Virus record (IMG/VR): IMGVR_UViG_3300008459_000194
Span: 1 to 33,328 of that record
Source of the DNA: a virus
Reading direction: 5' to 3' (one strand)
Length of the DNA: 33,328 bases
Position numbers and translations under genes: made by a program
The notes under the pieces: model-generated
Database searches by the model: none
What the model saw: only the letters and a program-made list of their open reading frames with translations
What the model was told of the DNA's origin: nothing
Part shown: piece after piece, positions 1 through 7,460 of the stretch
How positions within the stretch are numbered: position 1 is the first letter of the stretch
Layout: every line of letters starts with the position of its first letter

Positions 1-1
1 A

Positions 2-754
2 ATTATCGATACTGATAGTGATGCATTTAACTTTCTAACAGCAGCAGGAATAACAAATACTACACAAAGAAATGCTATAAATAAATTAGTTATTGATTTA
101 AAGTATTATAATTTGTGGACTAAGATGAGAGCTCTTTACCCAGTAGTCGGTGGAGTTGCTGCTAGTCATGCTGTGAATCTAAAGACTCCTGGTACTTATA
201 ATTTGAGTTTTACTGCGGGATGGGTACATAGTAGTACTGGAATGACTCCGAATGGTACTAGTGATTATGCTAATACTAATTTGATGCCATCAACTGCACT
301 TGCTGGAAAATTAAATGATAGCCATTTATCATTGTATAACAGAACAAATGCAACATCATATTTTAATGCAACTAAAATAGATGCTACAAATTTAACCTAT
401 ATATCAATGGCATTAACAACAAATACAACAGAATATGGTGGTAGGTTTATGGATGACACTTTTAATAGTGTTTTAACCCCAAATGCTTTGGGTTTTTTAA
501 TTGGTAATAGAACATTAAGCACACAAAAAAAATATTATAAAAATGGAGTTTTAAGTGGAACATTTAATGTTAATTCTATTGCTTTGCCGGACAGAAATCT
601 ACTCATAGCTGGAATTTTCAGCAATGGGTTTACAGTTTACTCAAGTGGTCAATGTGCCTTCGCCTCAATCGGTGACGGTTTAACTGATCAAGACGCACTA
701 AACTTCTATAGGATAGTACAACAGTATCAAACTAATCTAAGTAGACAAGTGTAA
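2..754 (+). CDS. Tail fibre/adhesin-like protein, LamG-like C-terminal part (5' truncated)
   Basis: The frame is open from base 2, so this is the 3' part of a longer gene whose start lies outside the window; the first in-frame ATG (125) is internal. About 250 residues are visible. The text is rich in N, T, S, G and aromatic residues, with motifs such as VGGVAASHAVNLK, GWVHSSTG and TPNGTSDYANT, ending in a helical segment (YRIVQQYQTNLSRQV). This pattern recalls LamG/concanavalin-like jelly-roll modules common in structural proteins of Bacteroidetes phages, where they probably bind surface glycans. Position just ahead of the neck genes fits a virion protein. Assignment to fibre or other decoration protein is inference; no catalytic motif is seen. 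Confidence 0.5.
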   Translation: MIDTDSDAFNFLTAAGITNTTQRNAINKLVIDLKYYNLWTKMRALYPVVGGVAASHAVNLKTPGTYNLSFTAGWVHSSTGMTPNGTSDYANTNLMPSTALAGKLNDSHLSLYNRTNATSYFNATKIDATNLTYISMALTTNTTEYGGRFMDDTFNSVLTPNALGFLIGNRTLSTQKKYYKNGVLSGTFNVNSIALPDRNLLIAGIFSNGFTVYSSGQCAFASIGDGLTDQDALNFYRIVQQYQTNLSRQV

Positions 755-776
755 TAAAATAAAAGTTAATTCTTCT

Positions 777-790
777 TGCCATATTTATAA
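777..790 (+). promoter_or_regulatory. Candidate late promoter motif (TGCCATATTTATAA)
   Basis: The string TGCCATATTTAT precedes the gp13-like start at 804 and recurs exactly at 3351-3362 ahead of the sheath gene. Its core, TATTTATA, recurs in most of the few longer gaps of the late region. No -35-like element is apparent, as in T4 late promoters. The role is inferred from position and recurrence only. Confidence 0.4.
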
Positions 791-803
791 TAAAATTTAA
801 TCA

Positions 804-1940
804 ATGGCAAATATACCTATCTACCCAGGCTCATCATCATTTTTTCCAGGAAATACTCCTTTTGGATTTTATGATAATGATTATCAATTTCAAGTAGATG
901 CTGATAAAGTAGTCACTTTTTGTGCTCGAAGATTGGGGTATCCAATCATGGATGTAGAACTACAGGATTTAAATTTTTATACTGCTTTTGAAGAAGCTAT
1001 TACTACTTACGGAAATGAATTATATGCTTTTCAAGTAAGAGATAATTTATTAAATGTAATAGGATCACCTACATCCTCAAACATGAATCATGCTATTGTA
1101 ACTCCATCAATGGCTGGTGTTATTAGGATATCTCAACAATATGCTAGTGAAGCAGGTGTAGGAGGAAACATAAACTGGTACAGTGGTTCAATTTCAATGT
1201 CAGCTTATAATCAGGACTATGATTTAGAACAGTGGGCTAAAAGTAATAACATTACTGGAGGAATAGAAATTAAAAGAGTATTCTATGAACCTATTCCTGC
1301 AATTAACCAAGTATATAACTTAAATATGTTTTCTGGGTTAGGAGGAGTTCCTGCTGTTGGAACTTATGGTTTATTTGGTTCAACTGGATTTTTAATGTAT
1401 CCAACAAGTCTATTAGTTCAAACAACTCAAGCAGTTGAAATACAAAATCAAATATCACTTCCTGCATTTTCTTTTGAACTTATAAATAATAAATTAAGAA
1501 TATTTCCTATTCCTACTCAAGATGGGGATAAAATTTGGTTTCAATATCTTAGTATAGAAGAAAGATTTAAAGGAACTATAGGACAAGCTCCTGGAGCTGT
1601 AACTAATGTTTCAAATGCTAATTTTGCAAACCCAAAATACTGTCAAATCAACTCAATTGGTAGACAATGGATTTTTGAATATACTTTAGCATTATGTAAA
1701 GAAATGTTAGGATATATTAGAGGAAAATATACTCAAGTACCTATTCCTGGAGCAGAAATTACATTAAATCAATCTGATTTGATTACAGCTGCGACAGCAG
1801 AAAAAACTGCTTTACTTGAAAGATTAAGAACATATATGGACGAAACTTCTCGTCAATCTTTATTAGCAAGAAAACAAGCAGAAAGTGACTCAGCAATGAG
1901 TGAATTAGGTAAATCACCAATGACAATTTATATAGGATAA
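804..1940 (+). CDS. Neck protein, T4 gp13-like head completion/adaptor
   Basis: This 378-aa protein opens the neck/tail block. After a Gly/Pro/Phe-rich N-terminus, residues about 30-75 (VVTFCARRLGYPIMDVELQDLNFYTAFEEAI) show the pattern of phage neck/adaptor proteins: a short helix, a predicted contact with the portal, and an 'AFEEAITTYGNE' helix. The centre is beta-rich, and the C-terminal 100 residues are a long helix followed by an Arg/Lys-rich segment. T4 gp13 is about 310 aa, so this version is somewhat longer. Gene order (followed at once by gp14-, gp15- and gp18-like genes) is the main support. Start ATG is in an A/T-rich leader without a Shine-Dalgarno site. It would sit at the portal/tail joint in the finished virion. 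Confidence 0.6.
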   Translation: MANIPIYPGSSSFFPGNTPFGFYDNDYQFQVDADKVVTFCARRLGYPIMDVELQDLNFYTAFEEAITTYGNELYAFQVRDNLLNVIGSPTSSNMNHAIVTPSMAGVIRISQQYASEAGVGGNINWYSGSISMSAYNQDYDLEQWAKSNNITGGIEIKRVFYEPIPAINQVYNLNMFSGLGGVPAVGTYGLFGSTGFLMYPTSLLVQTTQAVEIQNQISLPAFSFELINNKLRIFPIPTQDGDKIWFQYLSIEERFKGTIGQAPGAVTNVSNANFANPKYCQINSIGRQWIFEYTLALCKEMLGYIRGKYTQVPIPGAEITLNQSDLITAATAEKTALLERLRTYMDETSRQSLLARKQAESDSAMSELGKSPMTIYIG

Positions 1941-1941
1941 A

Positions 1942-2448
1942 ATGGCAATATTTGGATCTTCAAGAGACGCATCATTTGTAAGAAGTCTTAATAAAGAACT
2001 TTTAGGAGATGTTATTACTCAACAATGTACTTTTTATAAAGTAAATCTTGAAAAAACAGTATCAAATATATATGGTGAATCAACAGGAAAAAGATATTTC
2101 TCTGAACCAACATTATTGAATTGCAGAATTACTAGAACAGATCCAAAATTTGATAATACTGATTTAGGTAGAGATTATAGTAGAACTGTTACTTTCTCAT
2201 TCTTAAGAGATGATTTAACATCTTCAAAGGTATTTCCTGAATTAGGAGATATTATAATGTATTATGAAGGATATTATGAAATAGAACAATCATATGATAA
2301 TCAGTTATGGGCAGGTAAAGATCCAGATTATCCATATAATGTAAATCCTTTAAATCCAGGTTTAGAAGATTTTGGATACTCAGTATCAATAAATTGTGTA
2401 GCTCATTACATACCTGCTGATAAAGTGAATTTAACTAGAGAAAGATAA
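1942..2448 (+). CDS. Neck protein, T4 gp14-like
   Basis: A 168-aa protein one base after the gp13-like gene. Visible hallmarks are the N-terminal FGSSRD...LNKELLGDVI, the central 'TVTFSFLRDDL' followed by 'FPELGDIIMYYEGYYEIEQSYDNQLWAGKDPDYPYN'-type region (about residues 90-132), which matches the gp14 family: a short loop stating what the protein binds, then W-GKDPDYPY. T4 gp14 is about 256 aa, so this is a shorter form. With gp13 it would seal the filled head and receive the tail. Translationally coupled to its neighbours by tight spacing. Assignment is by motif plus synteny. Confidence 0.65.
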   Translation: MAIFGSSRDASFVRSLNKELLGDVITQQCTFYKVNLEKTVSNIYGESTGKRYFSEPTLLNCRITRTDPKFDNTDLGRDYSRTVTFSFLRDDLTSSKVFPELGDIIMYYEGYYEIEQSYDNQLWAGKDPDYPYNVNPLNPGLEDFGYSVSINCVAHYIPADKVNLTRER

Positions 2449-2449
2449 T

Positions 2450-3319
2450 ATGGCTAACATTAAACCAACTCCGAAAACACAACGAGAAATAAGTATTTCT
2501 CAACAGGAACCATATAATCAAGAGGGACCAGGGTTTCAACCTGTAGGAAATCCAAATGATAGTGATTTCGATAGATTGAATAGAGGAAATCAATTGAGTT
2601 TTAAAGGAGATACTGTAAAGCCATTCTCAGTAGGGATTCAAGACATTGATGAAACTATATATTATTATTTTACTGAAGTTATAAAACCTTTTGTTATTCA
2701 AAATGGTCAAAGAATCCCAGTTCCTATAGTATATAGCAACCCAGAAAAATGGAAACAAGTCCAAAAAGATGGATACTATAGAGATAAAAACGGAAAAATA
2801 ATGTCTCCATTATTGGTTTTTAAAAGAGATGATTTAACTAAAAATAGAAGTATAGGAAATAAAGTTGATGCTAATCAACCCCATTTATATAGTTCATTTA
2901 CAAAAACATATTCTAAAAGAAATTTCTATGATTCATTTTCTGTTTTAAATAATACTAGACCAGAAAAAGAACAATACGCTATAGTAATTCCTGATTATGT
3001 CACTATAAAATACAGTTGCGTTATATATACTTACTATGTAGAGCAAATGAATAAAATTGTTGAGGCAATTAACTATGCCTCAGATTCATACTGGGGAGAT
3101 CCAGCTAGATTTAAATTCAATGCTCGAATAGATTCATTCAATACTATAATAGAAGTAGCGGACGGACAAGATAGATCAATAAAAAGTACTTTTGATATAA
3201 AATTAAACGGATATATTATACCAGATGTTTTACAAAAAGATGTATTAGCTATTAAGAAAATTCCAGATGTAATTCCTAAAATTACAATTCAAGAGAATTC
3301 TTCAAATACTATAAAATAA
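2450..3319 (+). CDS. Tail completion / sheath stabiliser, T4 gp15-like
   Basis: This 289-aa protein has the size of T4 gp15 (272 aa), the terminator that caps tail tube and sheath and joins the tail to the head. A flexible polar N-terminus (about 50 residues) leads into TIYYYFTEVIKPFV, then IPVPIVYSNPEKWKQ, the block 'SPLLVFKRDDL', and IPDYVTIKYSCVIYTYYVEQMNKIVEAI; the last part includes 'YWGDPARFKFNARIDSF'. These are typical for the family that also includes gp3-like terminators. It starts one base past the preceding stop. A 74-base gap follows, containing a small palindrome and the promoter motif for the sheath gene. Confidence 0.65.
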   Translation: MANIKPTPKTQREISISQQEPYNQEGPGFQPVGNPNDSDFDRLNRGNQLSFKGDTVKPFSVGIQDIDETIYYYFTEVIKPFVIQNGQRIPVPIVYSNPEKWKQVQKDGYYRDKNGKIMSPLLVFKRDDLTKNRSIGNKVDANQPHLYSSFTKTYSKRNFYDSFSVLNNTRPEKEQYAIVIPDYVTIKYSCVIYTYYVEQMNKIVEAINYASDSYWGDPARFKFNARIDSFNTIIEVADGQDRSIKSTFDIKLNGYIIPDVLQKDVLAIKKIPDVIPKITIQENSSNTIK

Positions 3320-3324
3320 AATAC

Positions 3325-3338
3325 AATTTTATAAAATT
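3325..3338 (+). terminator. Perfect AT palindrome, possible weak terminator
   Basis: AATTTTATAAAATT is a perfect 14-base palindrome just after the gp15-like stop and is followed by more T residues. Its all-AT stem is weak and such strings arise easily in this base composition, so a terminator role is uncertain. Confidence 0.2.
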
Positions 3339-3350
3339 TTTAATAGACTC

Positions 3351-3362
3351 TGCCATATTTAT
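3351..3362 (+). promoter_or_regulatory. Candidate late promoter motif ahead of sheath gene
   Basis: Exact second copy of TGCCATATTTAT (first at 777-788), 32 bases before the sheath start. Sharing of 12 bases between two non-coding leaders of highly expressed structural genes is the evidence; function is inferred. Confidence 0.4.
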
Positions 3363-3393
3363 CAATAAACAATAAATTAAATTATACAAACAA

Positions 3394-5451
3394 ATGGCAG
3401 AAACATTATTATCTCCTGGAGTACTAACTAGAGAAAACGACCAATCACAAATTAGTCAAAATCCAGTTCAGGTGGGAGCAGCAATTATAGGACCAACTGT
3501 AAAAGGTCCGGTAGAACTACCAACAGTAGTTACTTCATACAGCGATTATGTAGATAAATTTGGTGATGTATTGGTTAGTGGTAGTGATACTTACTCATAT
3601 TTTACATCTATAGCAGCTTATAATTACTTCAACGAAGGGGGAGATACATTATTGGTAGCTAGAGTAGTATCTGGATCATATACATCTGCAACTAGTACTA
3701 CTATTAACTCAAATTTAGTAGCTACAACAGCTTCTTCAACTTTGGGTGTTACTTCATTTCATACTGAAGCAGCAACAAATGGTTCAAGTTCATTCTCTCT
3801 TAATGGAATTACTTTTACATTAACAGGAAGTGCAGGTGCTCCTAACACGGCGACTCAAATTTTCGTAGCGTCTGGTTCTTCAGCAGCTAACTCAGCAGCA
3901 GCGTTAGTATTAGCTATTAATAGTAGTTCATCTGTAGCTCCATATAGTACTTCTTTGAGTAACATCAGCTCTAGTAATTCTACAGCGACATTAAATTTAT
4001 ACTCAACTAACGGAATAACTGGTAATTCATATTATACAGTTTCTGGAAGTACAACAGTATATTTTACTGGTGGTACTAATCAAAATGCTTTTATTTTAAA
4101 AACTATCTCTGAAGGAGCTATAATGAATAGTTCAAGTTCATTAGATGCAGCAGGTGCTTTAGCTAATGGTTCAAAAGATAATATTCGTTTTGAGATAGTA
4201 AGTCCTAACTTATCTAATGGAACATTTACATTATTAGTTAGACAAGGTAATGATATTACTAATAGTAAAGCAGTACTAGAATCATTCACTAACTTATCTT
4301 TAGATCCAAAATCTCCAAACTTCATATCTAAAAGGATTGGTGATTATGTTTACAACTATAACTCAGCAACTAATCAAATAGAAATAACTGGTAATTACGC
4401 TAATAACTCAAGATATATCTATGTTGACTCAGTAGCTTTATTAACCCCAGATTATTTAGATAATAATGGAGTAGCTAAACCTCAATACACAGGATCTATT
4501 CCTTTAGCAGGTAGTGGTTCATTTAGTGGAGCTACAGGTACTGTAATGGGTGGAGCTAATTTCTATAACAATGTAGATAGTAGTAATACTCAAGGTGTAG
4601 TAGCAGCTGATTATGATAACATGGTTGATTTATTATCTAATAAAGATGATTACCAATTCAATGTTTTAGTAACACCAGGTTTAATTAACTCAATTCATAC
4701 TAATTCTGTTTCAAATATTATTAACAATACTCAAGATAGAGGAGATAATATTTACGTAGTTGATCCTGTAGCTTATGGTTCATCTTATGGAGACGCAGTT
4801 ACACAAGCTTCTTCAAGAGATAATTCATATGCTGCTATGTACTGGCCATGGTGTCAAATATTAGACCCAGGAACTGGTAAAAATGTTTGGGTTCCTGCTT
4901 CAACAATGATTATAGGAGTTTATGCTTATAATGATAGAGTAGGTGAGCCTTGGTTCGCACCAGCAGGTATTAATCGTGGTGGATTAGGAACAGTAATACG
5001 TGTTGAACAAAAATTAAATCAAGCAACTAGAGATGCTTTATACATTGGTAAAGTAAATCCAATCGCTTCATTCCCAGGTCAAGGAATTGTAGTTTATGGT
5101 CAGAAAACATTACAAACTAAACCATCTGCTCTTGATCGTGTAAATGTAAGAAGATTATTAATTGAACTTAAATCATATATCTCTCAAGTAGCTAATACTT
5201 TAGTATTTGAACAAAATACAATTGCTACTAGAAATATTTTCTTAAGCCAAGTAAATCCTTACTTATCATCAGTACAACAAAGACAAGGATTATATGCGTT
5301 TAAAGTAGTAATGGATGAAACTAATAATACTGCGGATGTAATTGATAGAAATCAATTAATTGGAGCAATTTATATTCAACCTACAAAAACAGCTGAATTC
5401 ATCTACTTAGACTTCAATATCACTCCAACAGGAGTAGCATTCCCAGCATAA
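3394..5451 (+). CDS. Contractile tail sheath protein, gp18-like
   Basis: A 685-aa protein with the clear ends of the T4 gp18 family. The N-terminus (LLSPGVLTREND...GAAIIGPTVKGPVELPTVVTSY..Y...FG) is the handshake-arm region. The C-terminal third (RDNSYAAMYWPW, WFAPAGINRGGL, RDALYIGKVNPIASFPGQGIVVYGQKTL, then a helix, FVVMDETNN-like and IQPTKTAEFIYLDF) is the conserved contractile core. Residues about 100-230 form an S/T/N/G-rich beta-type insertion, presumably exposed on the sheath surface. Length is close to T4 gp18 (659 aa). A strong hairpin terminator follows. The protein polymerises round the tube and contracts at infection. Confidence 0.93.
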   Translation: MAETLLSPGVLTRENDQSQISQNPVQVGAAIIGPTVKGPVELPTVVTSYSDYVDKFGDVLVSGSDTYSYFTSIAAYNYFNEGGDTLLVARVVSGSYTSATSTTINSNLVATTASSTLGVTSFHTEAATNGSSSFSLNGITFTLTGSAGAPNTATQIFVASGSSAANSAAALVLAINSSSSVAPYSTSLSNISSSNSTATLNLYSTNGITGNSYYTVSGSTTVYFTGGTNQNAFILKTISEGAIMNSSSSLDAAGALANGSKDNIRFEIVSPNLSNGTFTLLVRQGNDITNSKAVLESFTNLSLDPKSPNFISKRIGDYVYNYNSATNQIEITGNYANNSRYIYVDSVALLTPDYLDNNGVAKPQYTGSIPLAGSGSFSGATGTVMGGANFYNNVDSSNTQGVVAADYDNMVDLLSNKDDYQFNVLVTPGLINSIHTNSVSNIINNTQDRGDNIYVVDPVAYGSSYGDAVTQASSRDNSYAAMYWPWCQILDPGTGKNVWVPASTMIIGVYAYNDRVGEPWFAPAGINRGGLGTVIRVEQKLNQATRDALYIGKVNPIASFPGQGIVVYGQKTLQTKPSALDRVNVRRLLIELKSYISQVANTLVFEQNTIATRNIFLSQVNPYLSSVQQRQGLYAFKVVMDETNNTADVIDRNQLIGAIYIQPTKTAEFIYLDFNITPTGVAFPA

Positions 5452-5460
5452 TATAAAATT

Positions 5461-5492
5461 TCTTCCCTCTGAAAATGGGGGGAAGATTTTTT
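5461..5492 (+). terminator. Rho-independent terminator after sheath gene
   Basis: TCTTCCC (5461-5467) pairs with GGGAAGA (5480-5486) and is followed by six T (5487-5492). It stands ten bases after the sheath stop and probably separates sheath and tube transcript levels. Confidence 0.8.
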
Positions 5493-5531
5493 AAATTTTA
5501 AATATGTATAATAAAATAAAATAAAATAAAA

Positions 5532-6020
5532 ATGGCAGTATTATCACCAAACGAAATATTTTTCACAGCATTTGAACCTAAAGTAGCCAATAGGTTTGTA
5601 ATGTATGTAGATGGAATCCCCTCATATATGATTAAAGGAATTGCTCCTGTAACTGTAGATATGGGAGAAATTGTATTAAACCACATTAATGTTTATCGTA
5701 AAATTAAAGGTAAAGCAAAATGGGGTGACATGCAAATGACTTTATTTGATCCAATTACCCCATCTGGTGCTCAAGCTGTAATGGAGTGGGTACGTTTACA
5801 TCATGAATCAGTTACTGGCCGTGATGGTTATTCTGATTTCTATAAAAAAGATGTAACTATCAATGTGTTGGGACCTGTAGGTGATATTGTTAGTGAATGG
5901 ATCATTAAAGGAGCATTCATTAAATCAGCTAATTTTGGTGAATATAATTATGATACTGAAGCATCTGCTGTTAACATCCAGTTAACTTTAGGTATGGATT
6001 ATTGTATTTTAAATTACTAA
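5532..6020 (+). CDS. Tail tube protein, gp19-like
   Basis: 162 aa, the size of T4 gp19 (163 aa). The N-terminal 'PKVANRFVMYVDGIPSYMIKGI' (about residues 15-37), a central 'GKAKWGDMQMTLFDPITPSGAQAVMEWVRLHHES' region and 'GDIVSEWIIKGAFIKSANFGE' are the recognised tube-protein pattern, forming a hexameric beta-barrel ring through which DNA passes. It lies right after the sheath gene, as in T4, and is bracketed by two hairpin terminators, so it probably has its own short abundant transcript. The leader repeats ATAAAAT four times directly before the ATG and has no Shine-Dalgarno site. Confidence 0.92.
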   Translation: MAVLSPNEIFFTAFEPKVANRFVMYVDGIPSYMIKGIAPVTVDMGEIVLNHINVYRKIKGKAKWGDMQMTLFDPITPSGAQAVMEWVRLHHESVTGRDGYSDFYKKDVTINVLGPVGDIVSEWIIKGAFIKSANFGEYNYDTEASAVNIQLTLGMDYCILNY

Positions 6021-6044
6021 AAAATATAAAAAAAGAAGTAAATT

Positions 6045-6072
6045 AAGCTTGCCTTATTGGTAAGCTTTTTTT
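6045..6072 (+). terminator. Rho-independent terminator after tube gene
   Basis: AAGCTTGCC (6045-6053) pairs with GGTAAGCTT (6059-6067; one G-T pair), loop TTATT, then a T run to 6072. Placed 25 bases after the tube stop. Confidence 0.82.
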
Positions 6073-6094
6073 ACATTTATGAAAAATAAAATTT

Positions 6095-6346
6095 ATGCAA
6101 ACAAAAAAGCTCACCTTTGAAGAAGTAAAAGCATTATCTGACTTTCAAATTAAAAATCAAGAATTGATAATTAAATTTGGCCAGTTAGAATATGAATTTC
6201 AAAATCTGTCTTCTCAAAAACAACTATTAATCGATGAATTTAACAGTATAAAAGAGTCAGAAATACTATTAAGTAGATCTCTTAGAGAAAAATACGGAGA
6301 AGGAAACATAAATTTAGAAACAGGAGAAATTATTTCTTTTATCTAA
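6095..6346 (+). CDS. Small coiled-coil protein of unknown role
   Basis: An 83-aa, highly charged protein that I do not recognise. Nearly the whole length is predicted alpha-helix with heptad-like spacing of I/L/F (FQIKNQELIIKFGQLEYEF, LLIDEFNSIKESEILL), ending in KYGEGNINLETGEIISFI. It sits between the tube gene and the gp26-like gene, so a role in tail assembly or as a minor tail component is a guess from position. There is no signal peptide, membrane segment or cysteine. The start has a standard A-rich leader just after the terminator. Confidence 0.6.
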   Translation: MQTKKLTFEEVKALSDFQIKNQELIIKFGQLEYEFQNLSSQKQLLIDEFNSIKESEILLSRSLREKYGEGNINLETGEIISFI

Positions 6347-6375
6347 AAATTAAATAAAGTTATTAAATAAAAATT

Positions 6376-7128
6376 ATGGAACAAATCGAAAATCAAGAAT
6401 CTTCAAAATTCAATTTCCCAACAGAAACAATTGAATTACCATCAAAGGGATTATTATATCCTAAAGATAATCCTTTAGCGTCAGGAACAGTCGAATTAAG
6501 ATACATGACAGCAGCGCATGAAGACATTTTAACAAATCAGTCTTACATCAGTAAAGGAGTAGTATTAGATAAGTTAATGCAGGCATTAATAGTGTCTCCA
6601 ATTAATTACGATGATATAATCACCGGAGATAAAAATGCTATAATGATTGCTTCACGCATTTTAGGTTATGGTAAAGATTATAGTTTTACTTATGGTGGAG
6701 AAGAACAAACAGTAGATTTAACTGCATTAAATAATAAACCATTTGATGAAAAATTAATTACTCCTGGAACAAATGAGTTTGCTTATACTTTACCTAATAC
6801 CGGAGCTATTATTACTTTTAAAATTTTAAATCATGGGGATGAGAAAAAAATAGAAAAAGAATTAGAGGGTCTTAAAAAAATTAAAAAAGATTCTTCTCCT
6901 GAATTATCAACTAGATTAAAATATATTATAACATCGGTTAATGGAGATTCTAATACCAAAACAATTAGAGATTTTGTTGATAATCAGCTCTTAGCAATGG
7001 ACTCCAGGGCATTGAGAGAATATATCAAACAAGTTCAACCAGATGTTGACCTAACTTTTTTTCCCGACGGGAGTGAAAAAGCCGTTAATATTCCCATTGG
7101 ACTTAACTTTTTTTGGCCTGACCTCTGA
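6376..7128 (+). CDS. Baseplate hub assembly / tail chaperone, T4 gp26-like
   Basis: A 250-aa protein with the pattern of the T4 gp26 family: 'IELPSKGLLYPKDNPLASGTVELRYMTAAHEDILTN' near residues 19-55, then KLMQALIVSPINYDDIITGDKNAIMIASRILGYG, and the C-terminal 'NIPIGLNFFWPDL' that usually ends these proteins. Position between tube and tape measure is where contractile and flexible tailed phages keep tail assembly chaperones. The last 74 bases are also open in the +1 frame, which continues into a 98-residue extension (next entry). T4 gp26 is classed as a baseplate hub assembly protein; the chaperone reading is my inference from location and the overlap. Confidence 0.65.
   Translation: MEQIENQESSKFNFPTETIELPSKGLLYPKDNPLASGTVELRYMTAAHEDILTNQSYISKGVVLDKLMQALIVSPINYDDIITGDKNAIMIASRILGYGKDYSFTYGGEEQTVDLTALNNKPFDEKLITPGTNEFAYTLPNTGAIITFKILNHGDEKKIEKELEGLKKIKKDSSPELSTRLKYIITSVNGDSNTKTIRDFVDNQLLAMDSRALREYIKQVQPDVDLTFFPDGSEKAVNIPIGLNFFWPDL
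7051..7117 (+). other. Candidate programmed frameshift region: two AACTTTTTTT runs
   Basis: Two near-identical strings, CTAACTTTTTTT (7051-7062) and TTAACTTTTTTT (7103-7114), lie in the only stretch where both overlapping frames are open. In the gp26 frame the second reads AAC TTT TTT TGG; a +1 or -2 slip on the T run gives TTT GGC and enters the downstream frame before the gp26 stop at 7126. A small CCC-GAC-GGG hairpin (7063-7071) follows the first run. Confidence 0.45.
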
Positions 7129-7420
7129 TTTAGCTCCTCAAGCTAGATTAGCTTTATTTAATCAAATACATCAAATAGTATTTTATGGTAAGGGAGGATA
7201 TGATTGGAATACTATATATAACATGCCTATTTGGTTAAGAAAGTATACATTTTCTCAAATAAAAGAATATTATGATAAAGAAAATGAAGCCAATAGTAAA
7301 GCTTTAAATAACAACAAAAATGTTGCTATTGATAGTGATGGTATGGTTAGAGATAAAACATTATTCCAAAATCAACCAAAATCTTCTACTCCTATTAAAA
7401 AACCTGTTAGCTACAAGTAA
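7073..7420 (+). CDS. Overlapping downstream chaperone-like ORF, probably reached by frameshift
   Basis: An open frame that overlaps the end of the gp26-like gene by up to 74 bases (open from 7055 after a TAA at 7052) and runs to 7420. The only early start is a GTG at 7073 buried in the upstream gene; no ATG occurs for about 50 codons and there is no A-rich leader, unlike all neighbours. The body (SDLAPQARLALFNQIHQIVFYGKGGYDWNTIYNMPIWLRKYTFSQIKEYYDKE) is helical and charged with a disordered tail, recalling T4 gp51-like or GT-type chaperone extensions. I infer expression as a gp26-frameshift fusion; independent GTG initiation cannot be excluded. The stop lies in the loop of a terminator hairpin. 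Confidence 0.55.
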   Translation: MKKPLIFPLDLTFFGLTSDLAPQARLALFNQIHQIVFYGKGGYDWNTIYNMPIWLRKYTFSQIKEYYDKENEANSKALNNNKNVAIDSDGMVRDKTLFQNQPKSSTPIKKPVSYK

Positions 7421-7433
7421 TTCTTGTAGCTTT
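7409..7433 (+). terminator. Hairpin terminator overlapping stop codon
   Basis: AGCTACAAG (7409-7417) pairs perfectly with CTTGTAGCT (7423-7431); the loop TAATT holds the TAA stop of the preceding frame. The T tract after the stem is short, so termination may be partial. Confidence 0.65.
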
Positions 7434-7435
7434 CA

Positions 7436-7443
7436 ATATTTAT
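7436..7443 (+). promoter_or_regulatory. Late-type motif ATATTTAT before tape measure gene
   Basis: ATATTTAT sits directly after the terminator stem and 18 bases before the tape measure ATG, matching the motif ahead of other structural genes. Function inferred. Confidence 0.35.
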
Positions 7444-7460
7444 TACAAAAATACATTTAA

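Noticed and set aside
781-790. T4 late promoter (TATAAATA) on the minus strand
   Set aside because: The motif reads TATAAATA only on the minus strand, where no genes exist, so I treat the + strand form as the relevant one.
4080-4325. Minus-strand open frames inside structural and replication genes (for example 4080-4325, 7910-8248, 8390-8761, 9113-9439, 27889-28296)
   Set aside because: All lie opposite strongly protein-like + strand genes, lack leaders, and have compositions expected from the complement of AT-rich coding DNA.
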